Below are positions 15,742 through 24,323 of a stretch of 32,401 nucleotides of DNA, piece after piece. Source of the DNA: Sedimentibacter sp. GTDB taxonomy: Bacteria > Bacillota > Clostridia > Tissierellales > Sedimentibacteraceae. Every line of letters begins with the position of its first letter. Within the stretch, counting starts at the first letter, position 1. Location of the stretch: the NCBI GenBank assembly GCA_018436705.1, contig JAHDLA010000009.1:1-32401 (forward strand), given 5' to 3'. The notes beneath the pieces were generated by a model. That model did no database searches, was not told the origin of the DNA, and saw only the letters and a program-made list of their open reading frames with translations. Made by a program: the position numbers and the translations under genes.

Positions 15742-18700
15742 ATGAAAGAAAAGAACAAGAAGCTATTATCTGTTATTTTAGTTTTGTTTATGGTTGTTGG
15801 ACTTGTACCGCAGATGACTTTGACGGCATGGGCAGAAGATGGGGCAGAATCAGATGAGCACTGTCATATTGAATTGGGAGAAGCATCTGTTTCAGGCAAT
15901 ACTTATTATTATCCAAGCACAGTAGTTACAGGCAGCGGGATTAAAAGCATTTTAATTAGTTTTAGCAAATCAGTTACAGAAGGAGATAAGATTATTCTTC
16001 CTGATGCAGCAGGTTTTTCAGGATTTGCAGTGTCTGAAACCTCATTAGGAAATGATTATGTCAAGCGTATTAGTTTAGATGGGAAGACAGCAGAAGAGGT
16101 ACAGGAATATTTGAGAAATGTAGGCTTTAAGATTAGTAGTGAAAGCCAGTCTGTTCAAATTGCTGTCACTACGGAAAGAATTGAGTATGATACCTATTAT
16201 AATATTGACACAGAACATTATTATCAATTTATTCCAATAGAGAAAAAATGGACTGAAGCTTATGATGTTGCTAAAGAGATGACATACATGGGAAGGACCG
16301 GATATCTTGCCACTGTCATGAGTAAAGATGAAGATATTTTTATCAATTCTTTGTCCGGTGGAAAGACAGGCTGGCTTGGAGGTTCTATTCTTAAGCCGGT
16401 AGGGACTCCTGTAGACAGCAAAAATGGAACTGACGACGCACTAATGTACTATTCAAAATTTAACACAGAGCAAGCAACTGATGGATGGTACTGGGTGTGC
16501 GGCCCGGAGGTCGGTACTAAATTTTATGAATCAACTGGCGTTACAAACAATACAGTAGAAGAAATTGATAAGCAAAGTGCTGACTTAGGTGAATATTATA
16601 ATTGGGCTTATAGAAGTAATGAATCAGAACCGAATACCGTTGTACAAGTAAGTGGCCCTATAAATGTAAATGGCAAAGATGGCGAGTGCTGCCTTAGTAC
16701 ACTAAACATCTCAGATTACGGCTATGAGGGTAAACAGGGGACTTTATTTTCCTGGAATGACTTGTCTAATAACGAAGGTAACGGCGGTCCCTGGGATGCC
16801 AAGGGCTATTTTGTAGAGTATGGAAATAGACCTAGAGGAGATAGTGGAGAAACTGTGGTTACTACTTTTGCATCAGCTGAAACCACAATAGAAAAAATTC
16901 CGGAATATAAAGCAAAAATAAGCCCTGAATCAGCAAACTTTGCTGAGGTGGCTGAGGGATATGAAGAGCAGAGTGCTTTGGAGTTTACCATTAAAAATAT
17001 TGGTGCTGGTACAATAGATATACAGCAGGCACAGCTTATGGGAACAAGCTTTGAAATAGGCACAGCTGTAACAGGGACAAGTATTTCATCAGGTCAATCT
17101 GTTATAGTGAGTGTAAAACCTAGAAGCGGACTTCCGGCTGGAACTTATACAGATACTCTTACCGTTACGGGAAGCAATGGAATATCATTAACCGCTGACT
17201 TGAGTTTTACAGTAACAGCTGCTTACACGGCAACGATTAATACAAGAATTGACGGCAGTTTAGCAGATATAGCAGGAAGTATTGAACTTTGTAAGGACGC
17301 TTCTGTTACTGCAACAGCAATCAGAGCAGGAGAAGGCATCTATGAAGCAAAGATTGTGCTAGATGGTGTATATAAAATATATGTAAATAATGCAGATACC
17401 GGCAAGGTCATTGAAATTAACGGAGCAGAAAACAGTGCAACTATTGATTACTACCATGTTGCATTTAAAAATAACTATAACGGTGAGTACAGTGTTGAAG
17501 ACAACCCGGATTATACAAGCCAGCTATTATTAAGCGGAAGCAAGGCAGAGATGCCGGAAGCGCCTAGAAGAAACAACTACGTATTTGGCGGATGGTATAA
17601 AGATGTAGAAAACGAATGGAACTTCAGCTCAGATGCTGTTGAGGAAACTACTACACTTTATGCAAAGTGGACAGAGGATCAAACAGTAACATATTATGTT
17701 GTATATGAAGGAAACGGCGCAGATTCAGGAAATGTGCCCGAAGATTGGAGTAACTATAAAGCGGATGATGAAGTTTTTGTAAAAGGTAACATAGGAAATC
17801 TCATAAAAGACGGCTATATATTTGAAGGTTGGACTGACGGAAGCACAAGCTATGCGGCGGGTGACACCTTAAATATTTCCTCAAATATTGTGTTGAAAGC
17901 TGTTTGGAGACAGGAAGTTTCAACATATACTGCAACTTACAGCTATAATTACGAAGAAGCGGGAGTATATACAACACAAGGTGATATTAAGGCCGGATCA
18001 GTTCTGGCAAAACCTGAGAATGATCCTGCACGTGATGATTATACATTCATTGGATGGTATAAGGATGAAGCATGCATGATTCCGTGGAATTTTAAATCCA
18101 ACACAATTGCAGAAGACATAACTTTATATGCTAAGTGGGAAGAAGAAACATATGTTGTAGAAGGAAATGTCGAGGATGATGACTCAAATACTGAGGCTGG
18201 CGCTGAGGTCGAAATATTTAAAGGAAATGTTCAAATAGGAACAACTGCAATTACAGATGAAAACGGCCATTTTACAGTGAGCGGTGTTCCAAGCGGCGTT
18301 TATAACCTGGTAGTAACCAAGGATGATCAAAAAGTTACTGTATTAATTGTTGTCAGTGATGAAGATTACAGCTATGACGGTGTCATTACGCTTCCAAAGG
18401 GAAGAAAGAATTCAGTGTTGAAAATTATCGGTGAAAGTACGCCTCCTGTAGTTGTAGGCTACTTGAATGAGTTGTTTGACGAAAATGATAACAATATAGT
18501 AAATGACGGCGGAATTGTAGAAATATTATTGATGGTGCAGCCCAATACAAATATAGATGGAAAAGCAAAGATTGAAGCTAAAATGAATGCAGACGGCTAT
18601 ACTTCCAGAATGCTTATGGATATCGATTTAATAAAGACATCCATTTCCAGCAATGGTTATCAGTTGCAGGAGCCAATGAATACGGCAAGTAAGCTGTTAA

Positions 18701-19875
18701 AATTAGTTATTCCTCTGCCAGAAGAATTTCAAGGTAAAGATAGCTATGCGGTATATCGCAGCCACGACCATGGCAACGGACTGATTGCAGAGACAATTAC
18801 AACATCAAATGACAATAATGCTGAAAGAATTGAAATCAGCAGTGATAAGACATATTTGACTCTCTATGCTAAGCACTTCTCAACTTACGCAATAGGCTTT
18901 ACTGAAGACAGCGGTTCAAGCGGAGGAAGCTCCAGAGATAAAGTCGTAAGCTACAAGGTGAATGTATCTGTTGACGGTGAAGGCGGAAGCATAAGTCCTA
19001 ATGGAACTGTTAAAGTGAAAAAGGGTGAAGATATTACTTTTAAAATTACACCGGAACCAGGTTTTATAATTACTGATGTGCTGATAGACGGTAAGTCTGT
19101 CGGTTCGGTAGATACTTATACATTCTCTGATGTTACTAAAGAACATACAATTAAGGCTGTATTTACTCAAGAAAATTCAGGACTTCCATACTACTACAGT
19201 GGAAACCAAAAGGTATTCATAGGGTTTGCATCTGATGCTTATGGAAAAATGGAGTATATAGCACCAGAGGGAGAAACTGTTTTATTACAGCCTAACCCTA
19301 AGAATTTCATAGACATTTCCAATCATTGGGGGAAGGAAGCAATTAACTTTGTTGCGGAGCGCGAAATATTCATAGGAGTAGGAGATGAAATATTTTCGCC
19401 TGATACAGGGATGACAAGAGGAATGTTTTCTACAGTAGTAGGCAGGTTATACGAAAGAAGCTATGGTTCTCTTGAAGTTGACCAAACACATATGTTTACA
19501 GACTGCGATTATGACAGCTGGTACGGCCCATACGTGGATTGGTGTTCAGAAAATGGCATTATAAAGGGTATAGGAGGCGGATTATTCCAGCCCGACAGAG
19601 AAATTACCCGACAAGAAATGGTGTCAATTCTATATAGATTCTCTGAATTTATGGAGGCAGCTGAAGTTGAAACTTCAGGAGTTAGCTTAAGTTATACTGA
19701 TGCTGTAGAAATTTCTTCATGGGCTTTGGAAGCAGTGAAATATGGTGCGGGCAGTGGAATTGTCATCGGAAGAGATGACGGAAGATTTGAACCTCAGGCA
19801 ACTGCTACAAGAGCCGAAGTATCAATGATTATAAAGAGATTTGTAAATGAAGTAATCAAATCAGAATTTTATTAG
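15742..19875 (+). CDS. Secreted mosaic surface protein: C-type-lectin-like, InlB-type repeats, three SLH domains
   Basis: 1377 residues with a signal peptide (KKLLSVILVLFMVVGLVPQM, cleavage near AWA-ED). In order: an N-terminal beta region (35-150); a C-type-lectin-like domain (about 155-360; YYQFIPIEKKWTEAYDVAKE, TGYLATVMSKDED, GGPWDAKGYFVEYG); an Ig-like immunoglobulin/HYDIN-type unit (about 390-495); three InlB B-type repeats (about 570-800; GGWYKD, FEGWTD, IGWYKDE, each closing near LYAKW or LKAVW); a carboxypeptidase-regulatory-like beta sandwich (about 805-885); a conserved region to about 1050; another InlB-like repeat after a Ser-Gly linker; and three C-terminal SLH domains (about 1190-1377) that anchor it to the wall polymer. 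A carbohydrate- or host-binding role is inferred. GAAAGGAGAA precedes the ATG. The upstream neighbour is the SARP-output two-component system. Confidence 0.9.
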   Translation: MKEKNKKLLSVILVLFMVVGLVPQMTLTAWAEDGAESDEHCHIELGEASVSGNTYYYPSTVVTGSGIKSILISFSKSVTEGDKIILPDAAGFSGFAVSETSLGNDYVKRISLDGKTAEEVQEYLRNVGFKISSESQSVQIAVTTERIEYDTYYNIDTEHYYQFIPIEKKWTEAYDVAKEMTYMGRTGYLATVMSKDEDIFINSLSGGKTGWLGGSILKPVGTPVDSKNGTDDALMYYSKFNTEQATDGWYWVCGPEVGTKFYESTGVTNNTVEEIDKQSADLGEYYNWAYRSNESEPNTVVQVSGPINVNGKDGECCLSTLNISDYGYEGKQGTLFSWNDLSNNEGNGGPWDAKGYFVEYGNRPRGDSGETVVTTFASAETTIEKIPEYKAKISPESANFAEVAEGYEEQSALEFTIKNIGAGTIDIQQAQLMGTSFEIGTAVTGTSISSGQSVIVSVKPRSGLPAGTYTDTLTVTGSNGISLTADLSFTVTAAYTATINTRIDGSLADIAGSIELCKDASVTATAIRAGEGIYEAKIVLDGVYKIYVNNADTGKVIEINGAENSATIDYYHVAFKNNYNGEYSVEDNPDYTSQLLLSGSKAEMPEAPRRNNYVFGGWYKDVENEWNFSSDAVEETTTLYAKWTEDQTVTYYVVYEGNGADSGNVPEDWSNYKADDEVFVKGNIGNLIKDGYIFEGWTDGSTSYAAGDTLNISSNIVLKAVWRQEVSTYTATYSYNYEEAGVYTTQGDIKAGSVLAKPENDPARDDYTFIGWYKDEACMIPWNFKSNTIAEDITLYAKWEEETYVVEGNVEDDDSNTEAGAEVEIFKGNVQIGTTAITDENGHFTVSGVPSGVYNLVVTKDDQKVTVLIVVSDEDYSYDGVITLPKGRKNSVLKIIGESTPPVVVGYLNELFDENDNNIVNDGGIVEILLMVQPNTNIDGKAKIEAKMNADGYTSRMLMDIDLIKTSISSNGYQLQEPMNTASKLLKLVIPLPEEFQGKDSYAVYRSHDHGNGLIAETITTSNDNNAERIEISSDKTYLTLYAKHFSTYAIGFTEDSGSSGGSSRDKVVSYKVNVSVDGEGGSISPNGTVKVKKGEDITFKITPEPGFIITDVLIDGKSVGSVDTYTFSDVTKEHTIKAVFTQENSGLPYYYSGNQKVFIGFASDAYGKMEYIAPEGETVLLQPNPKNFIDISNHWGKEAINFVAEREIFIGVGDEIFSPDTGMTRGMFSTVVGRLYERSYGSLEVDQTHMFTDCDYDSWYGPYVDWCSENGIIKGIGGGLFQPDREITRQEMVSILYRFSEFMEAAEVETSGVSLSYTDAVEISSWALEAVKYGAGSGIVIGRDDGRFEPQATATRAEVSMIIKRFVNEVIKSEFY

Positions 19876-19901
19876 GCTTTAGATTCAATATAGAAAATTT
19901 G

Positions 19902-19938
19902 AAGGATTCTCAAGACAGTGTCGAGAGAATCCTTTTTA
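19902..19938 (+). terminator. Terminator of the SLH mosaic protein gene
   Basis: AGGATTCTC (19903-19911) pairs with GAGAATCCT (19925-19933) over 9 bp, with further GACA/TGTC pairing in the loop. A T5 tract follows. It lies 27 nt after the stop. Confidence 0.85.
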
Positions 19939-20005
19939 TTTGCGGCCGGAATTATTGATATGCCAGAAAGAAGTAAAAAAAAATTCTTAAAATTAAAAAT
20001 TACAT

Positions 20006-20034
20006 TTGACATAGAAGAGTATTTATATTAATAT
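20006..20034 (+). promoter_or_regulatory. Promoter of the TetR operon
   Basis: TTGACA (20006-20011), a 17-nt spacer and TAATAT (20029-20034). The operators start directly at the next base. Confidence 0.75.
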
Positions 20035-20064
20035 ATGACTATAAGTCATATGACTGATGGTCAT
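20035..20064 (+). promoter_or_regulatory. Tandem TetR-type operators
   Basis: Two 15-bp inverted repeats sit side by side. ATGACT-ATA-AGTCAT (20035-20049) is perfect; ATGACT-GAT-GGTCAT (20050-20064) has one mismatch. They cover the expected transcription start and leave 20 nt before the tetR ATG, the arrangement of an autorepressed TetR gene. Confidence 0.75.
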
Positions 20065-20084
20065 ATAAAGAAATGAGGGTTAAT

Positions 20085-20702
20085 ATGCCAAAACAAACAT
20101 TTTTCAATTTGAATGAAAATAAACAGGAAAAAATAATTAATGCGGCAATTGAGGAATTTGCACTAAACTCATTTGAAAAAGCTACAATTGACAATATCGT
20201 AAAAAAGGCTTGTATACCAAAAGGAAGCTTTTATCAATATTTTGAAAATAAAGAGGATGTATATAAATACTTATTTAAATTTTTAAGCGGTAAAAAATAC
20301 AAAGAGCTTGAAATGTATTTGTCTAAGTTAAATGAAATGAGTTTTTCAGAGTTTATTCGTATGTTCTATATTTCAGGCATAGATTTTAATTTCCAAGATT
20401 CATCACGTGTGAAATTAGGAGAAAAGTTTTTATATAACTGTTCCAGCGAGTTAAGAGAAGAAATTTTAGAATTAATGATACCGGATAGCAATGCTCTGCT
20501 TGAAAAGGTTCTTAAGCACTACATGACGAAAGGAGAGCTGAGGGAAGAATTAAACACAGCTCTTGCTGCTGAAATGTTGACTGCCATAACTATTTTTGTT
20601 AGCAAAAGCTTAAAAACTGAATTAGGAAAATCAAAGAAATATATTATGGATACAATTGAGGAAATGATAAAAATTATTGAAAATGGAATAAAAAACAATT
20701 AA
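20085..20702 (+). CDS. TetR/AcrR family transcriptional regulator
   Basis: About 205 residues. I choose the ATG at 20085 (GAGGG 5 nt upstream), because the ATG at 20073 overlaps that site. The N-terminal HTH runs from KQEKIINAAIEEFALNSFEKATI through IVKKACIPKGSFYQYFENKEDVYKYL, the classic TetR_N motif. The C-terminal ligand domain is all-helical and has no recognisable ligand signature. Two tandem palindromes sit over its start of transcription, so it very likely represses its own operon, which includes the small membrane protein 48 nt downstream. The inducer is unknown. Confidence 0.92.
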   Translation: MPKQTFFNLNENKQEKIINAAIEEFALNSFEKATIDNIVKKACIPKGSFYQYFENKEDVYKYLFKFLSGKKYKELEMYLSKLNEMSFSEFIRMFYISGIDFNFQDSSRVKLGEKFLYNCSSELREEILELMIPDSNALLEKVLKHYMTKGELREELNTALAAEMLTAITIFVSKSLKTELGKSKKYIMDTIEEMIKIIENGIKNN

Positions 20703-20750
20703 CTGCAGTTATTATTGACATGGGGATTAGATTAAAAGGAGGAGTTGGCT

Positions 20751-21149
20751 ATGAATTATTTCGGTGTAATTTGTTTTGTATGGGCACTAATAGGAATTGG
20801 CTCAAGAATAATTATGGCCCTGATGGGTGAAAAATGGAATGAATGGGAGTTGAATAGCGCATATGCTTCAGAAAAGCCTAAAATACTGAACATAGTGGGT
20901 GCTGCAGGATATTTGATTGTAATATTGACATGGTACATGGTCATTGTTTCAGACGTAGAATACAGCTGGATAATTGCAGTGTTAATATCTGCAACTGTAA
21001 TAAAAATTAGTACAGTGCTGTTTAATTATAAAGTATTCAGGAAATTTGTATCTAAAATGCTTAATGATAAGAAGAAAATGTTTCAACTTAATTTAGGTGT
21101 TTTAATATACTCGGTAATTTTAATTTTCATGGGAATATTTCTTTATTAA
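20751..21149 (+). CDS. Small integral membrane protein, TetR-linked, function unknown
   Basis: About 132 residues with four predicted membrane helices: MNYFGVICFVWALIGIGSRI, ILNIVGAAGYLIVILTWYMV, WIIAVLISATVIKISTVLF, and LGVLIYSVILIFMGIFLY. I choose the ATG at 20751, which has AAAGGAGG 8 nt upstream; a TTG at 20745 is too close to that site. Short charged loops lie between helices (GEKWNEWELNSAYASEKPK; NDKKKM). I do not recognise the family. It follows the TetR gene in an apparent operon, so it is the probable regulated target. The size would also suit a small exporter or a membrane-stress protein, but nothing in the sequence proves either. Confidence 0.75.
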   Translation: MNYFGVICFVWALIGIGSRIIMALMGEKWNEWELNSAYASEKPKILNIVGAAGYLIVILTWYMVIVSDVEYSWIIAVLISATVIKISTVLFNYKVFRKFVSKMLNDKKKMFQLNLGVLIYSVILIFMGIFLY

Positions 21150-21170
21150 TATAAGTTTTTATGCCCTCTG

Positions 21171-21214
21171 ATAAAAATAAGGACCGACTCCTTATACGAG
21201 GGAAGGTCCTTATT
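21171..21214 (-). terminator. Terminator between the TetR operon and the EamA gene
   Basis: AATAAGGACC (21176-21185) and GGTCCTTATT (21205-21214) form a perfect 10-bp stem. On the minus strand it runs into TTTTTAT, so it mainly ends the leftward EamA gene 8 nt past its stop. It may also serve the rightward operon. Confidence 0.75.
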
Positions 21215-21221
21215 GCACTCA

Positions 21222-22082
21222 CTAAGCTTCAACATGCCTGCTGTTATATAAATACATGCTGACTGCTGAAAAGCATATAATAACATAGCCTGATACGCTG
21301 TGCAGGTCCGGAATCTGTTGCAAAAAAGCAAATCCTATTAATGCTGAGAATATAATTTGAGAGTAATCATATATGGATATTTCCTTGGCAGGAGCATAAA
21401 AATATGCCTTGGTTATCGCAAATTGTCCGACAGTTGCCATTATTCCAGCGCATATAAGAAGTAACAGCTGGTTTAAGGACATTGGTGCAAATCTTCCCAG
21501 CATGAAGGGAATGCTTGCAATGCATGAAAAGCCGGAAAAAAACATAATAATTATTTTCTTTTCAACGCCTCTTTTTCCCAATAATCGCACCATTGTATAA
21601 GCTGCTCCGGCACCCATTCCGCCAAGTGCTGCTATTATTGCCGGAAAGCTACTTATGTTTCCCGTAGGTTTTACTATAAAAACTGCTCCTAAAAAGGCGG
21701 TTAGTACCATTAATCCTTGGAATATAGTGACCCTTTCTTTTAAAATAAAATAAGAAAATATGATAACAAAAAACGGCGACAGCTTATTCAGCATGGAAGC
21801 ATCTGATAAAACCATGTGATCAAGAGCATAAAAATTGCATATAATTCCTATAGTGCCGAATGTAGATCTCAAAATAAGAAACTTGTAATTCTCTTTTTTG
21901 ATCTTTATTTTTTCTCCGTTTTTGATAAATACACTAAAAGTTACAGCAAAAGCAATAAGATTTCTGAAAAAGCTTTTTTGTATTGCCGGCAAATCTCCAG
22001 ACAGACGTATAAATAGACCCATAAAGGCGAAAGCCAACCCCGCCAGTAAAATGTGAAAAATCCCTTTTGTTCTTGTATTCAT
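21222..22082 (-). CDS. EamA/DMT family transporter (RhaT/PecM-like)
   Basis: 286-residue membrane protein with about ten helices arranged as two EamA halves (1-135 and 150-280), the normal length for drug/metabolite transporters. Family features include the opening GIFHILLAGLAFAFMGLFIR, the conserved end of the first half (LNKLSPFFVIIFSYFILKERV) and the second half around ATVGQFAITKAYFYAPAKE and YSQIIFSALIGFAFL. Members export amino acids, purines or other metabolites; the substrate cannot be told from the sequence. AAAGGTT before the ATG is a modest ribosome binding site. It stands alone, convergent with the TetR operon. Confidence 0.9.
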   Translation of the reverse strand: MNTRTKGIFHILLAGLAFAFMGLFIRLSGDLPAIQKSFFRNLIAFAVTFSVFIKNGEKIKIKKENYKFLILRSTFGTIGIICNFYALDHMVLSDASMLNKLSPFFVIIFSYFILKERVTIFQGLMVLTAFLGAVFIVKPTGNISSFPAIIAALGGMGAGAAYTMVRLLGKRGVEKKIIIMFFSGFSCIASIPFMLGRFAPMSLNQLLLLICAGIMATVGQFAITKAYFYAPAKEISIYDYSQIIFSALIGFAFLQQIPDLHSVSGYVIICFSAVSMYLYNSRHVEA

Positions 22083-22266
22083 TTGTTAACCTTTCATATG
22101 TGTTTATATATCCGTGTAGCTTATAATTCAAAACTGTAGCCATTATATAATATAATTAAAATTACTGCAAATCAAATTAATGAATATCCAAGTATTTAGG
22201 ATGTTGCCATAAAAGAATCATTTAACTTATTGGTGCGGCATTGCAGCAAATTAAAATTTAAATATT

Positions 22267-22293
22267 AAGCCGGTATTCTTAAAATACCGGCTT
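22267..22293 (-). terminator. Terminator of the DUF4489 gene
   Basis: Perfect 11-bp arms AAGCCGGTATT (22267-22277) and AATACCGGCTT (22283-22293) enclose a 5-nt loop, with an A/T-rich tail on either side. It lies about 77 nt past the stop of the leftward DUF4489 gene. Confidence 0.75.
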
Positions 22294-22369
22294 GTATTAA
22301 AAATTTCAAATAATATATGAAGCTGGTCGGACTGCAATAAGGTAAACATCTTTGCATAACTAACATTTA

Positions 22370-22885
22370 TTAATCGGAAATCAATACTAATGCGCTTAAA
22401 TTTCCATAAACGTCGTATGTTATAGTTCCAAAATCAAGGTTATAAATGTTTGCTAGCTCCAATACATATGAACAACAATCGTCGCAGTCATTGTTGCAGA
22501 ATGGAAATTTGAACGCTAAAGTGTGGCTTGTAGTAACGCCTCCAAAAATATCCGCTACAAAGTAACTGACTGTAGCCACAGGTTGGCTTGATTTCGTATT
22601 GTCGCAGATTTTATACAAAGCAAAAGTCAATGTAGAAGTTGCTGAAACAGTAGTGGTTACGTTTAAAATACCTGTAAAATCTATAATAATGTCTTTTATG
22701 TTTTTACATGATGCATCAACTGAGACACTTGCTATAGGCTGATTGAAAGTTTGAAACGAATTACCTTCGGAGAAAGTAAAGTTTAGCGGTCCTAAACTTC
22801 CATAGCAGTTTTCAAAAATTACGTTGTTTCCTGATGGGCACTTGTGTTTACAATCGCCTTTAGTATATTTAGAATTTGAATTCAT
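22370..22885 (-). CDS. DUF4489 domain-containing protein
   Basis: 171 residues, no signal peptide. The beta-rich layout and Cys-containing segments match what I know as DUF4489, a family found mainly in clostridia: an N-terminal Cys-rich lead (GDCKHKCPSGNNVIFENCYG), ASVSVDASCKNIKDIIIDFTG, LTFALYKICDN and FCNNDCDDCCSYVLELANIY. The function is not established. The Cys clusters, abundance of Thr/Ser strands and restriction to spore formers would suit an exosporium or spore coat component, which is inference. AAAGGAGTT before the ATG is a strong ribosome binding site. It is monocistronic, with a terminator downstream and a 339-nt gene-free gap upstream. Confidence 0.82.
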   Translation of the reverse strand: MNSNSKYTKGDCKHKCPSGNNVIFENCYGSLGPLNFTFSEGNSFQTFNQPIASVSVDASCKNIKDIIIDFTGILNVTTTVSATSTLTFALYKICDNTKSSQPVATVSYFVADIFGGVTTSHTLAFKFPFCNNDCDDCCSYVLELANIYNLDFGTITYDVYGNLSALVLISD

Positions 22886-23224
22886 AAATACAACTCCTTT
22901 AATATTATGATATCATTTATAATGATCTGATAAATCAAAAAACTTAATTATAAATCATAGTAGACCTAATTAATCTAATATTGTATGTGAAAGGTTTTGA
23001 TACATTGTATGCGAATATACTATTTTGTTGTAACAATGTACATAAAAGTTTGGTATAAATTAATATTTATTTATGGGTGAACTATAGAGATTGTTCATTC
23101 AGCAGAATAGGATAATTTCAAAAACAAGTCCTCTGTTGAATTGATCATAAGGACGGAACAATAAACTCCTAAATATAATTTATCTTTGCTGAGACTCAAA
23201 AATATGCGCAAAATGATTGATAAG
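22886..23224. other. Gene-free gap with one inverted repeat
   Basis: No supported reading frame lies here. The only structure I see is the inverted repeat TACATTGT (23001-23008) and ACAATGTA (23033-23040), separated by 24 nt. The gap must hold the promoter of the DUF4489 gene at its left edge; I could not assign a sigma-A box there. Confidence 0.5.
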
Positions 23225-24121
23225 TTATTTTATAATATAATTAAAAGCTTTGTTTTCTAAAAAGTCATTCAGTATACTGTTGAAATTATCCAGTGCTCTT
23301 ACTTTATTTGGAATTGGATTTTTATTTGTTATTTTATAGCATACGCGCTCTGGAGGGGGATCAGCAATTTCTGAAATTTTGATTTCGTTTTTAAGCAGTT
23401 TTTTAGCTGCTGAAATTGGAACGATTGACCAGAAATCAGGAATATCTATAAATGAATTCAGCAAAGATACCGTGTCAACAGTAGAAAAATTATCGGAACC
23501 GTTTTTCCATAATGAGTCATGCCATAATTGAAAATTAGGTCCATGGTACATAAATATTTCCTTGTCAGGATTCAAATCAGAAGGATGAACTATTTCAGGA
23601 AATCCAGAGAAAGATGAAGAAATCACAACCATTCTTTCTTTAAACAACGGCTTGCATGTTATGTTTTTGTATGGTAGTTCCCAAAGCACAAATCCAACAT
23701 CAATATCATAGTTTTCAATCATTTTGTATATGGTTACAGTCCAATGTGAACTGACTTTAATAGCCATATGTTCATCGCCTGTAAGTACTTTTTTATACAG
23801 TTCATAGAATACGCAGGAATTTAAGCTATCTACACTGCCTATGTTAAGCTCGTACAAGGTTTTTTGAGTTTTCCATACTTCAGTATCTCTGTAAAGAGCC
23901 ATCCACCTATCAGCAATATTCTTAAATTCCTCTCCTTTGGCAGTCAAGCTTATAAATCCCTTTCCTTGTTCACGTTGAATAAGCTCGGTTCCTACCTCCT
24001 TCTCAAGGACTTTTAAGCGATAGCTTATGGTTGATTGAGATAAAAAAAGTATTTCAGCAGCTCTAGACAAGCTTCTTGTTTCTGCAATTACCATAAATGT
24101 TTCTATATTAGAATAATCCAT
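23225..24121 (-). CDS. LysR family transcriptional regulator
   Basis: 298 residues, usual LTTR length. The N-terminal HTH is clear: FMVIAETRSLSRAAEILFLSQSTISYRLKVLEKEVG, then ELIQREQGKGFISLT. The C-terminal effector domain (about 90-298) is present without obvious damage. TGGAGAT precedes the ATG. The gene is divergent from the symporter/PLP-enzyme operon, the standard arrangement for an LTTR controlling its neighbour. A T-N11-A inverted repeat 17 nt upstream of its start would permit autorepression and activation of the divergent operon. The inducer is probably the transported compound or a product of the PLP enzyme. Confidence 0.93.
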   Translation of the reverse strand: MDYSNIETFMVIAETRSLSRAAEILFLSQSTISYRLKVLEKEVGTELIQREQGKGFISLTAKGEEFKNIADRWMALYRDTEVWKTQKTLYELNIGSVDSLNSCVFYELYKKVLTGDEHMAIKVSSHWTVTIYKMIENYDIDVGFVLWELPYKNITCKPLFKERMVVISSSFSGFPEIVHPSDLNPDKEIFMYHGPNFQLWHDSLWKNGSDNFSTVDTVSLLNSFIDIPDFWSIVPISAAKKLLKNEIKISEIADPPPERVCYKITNKNPIPNKVRALDNFNSILNDFLENKAFNYIIK

Positions 24122-24137
24122 ATGTAATCTCCAAACG

Positions 24138-24160
24138 TAATATCGAATTTTTAGATATTA
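24138..24160. promoter_or_regulatory. LysR (LTTR) box in the divergent intergenic region
   Basis: Perfect 7-bp arms TAATATC (24138-24144) and GATATTA (24154-24160) with a 9-nt centre contain T-N11-A. The centre (24149) is about 65 bp upstream of the predicted start of the symporter transcript, the canonical LTTR recognition position, and lies just upstream of the lysR start codon. Confidence 0.75.
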
Positions 24161-24178
24161 TACATCAAACTTTTCAGT

Positions 24179-24207
24179 TTTACAAATATTAAAAAGAATA
24201 CTATAAT
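24179..24207 (+). promoter_or_regulatory. Promoter of the symporter-PLP enzyme operon
   Basis: TTTACA (24179-24184), a 17-nt spacer and TATAAT (24202-24207). The transcript should start near 24214, beside a small palindrome ACGAATTCGT (24216-24225). Confidence 0.7.
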
Positions 24208-24323
24208 AAATGAAAACGAATTCGTAATTATTTGCAGCTGTGAAAAGGTTATTTCATAGGTAGAACATTTTTAATAAGACAGATTGCTAGTTAATCTGCA
24301 AAAATGAATGTGGAGGATTATAT

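Noticed and set aside
24216..24225. Palindrome ACGAATTCGT near the symporter transcription start as a second operator.
   Set aside because: It is only 10 bp with a common EcoRI-like core, and nothing else supports it.
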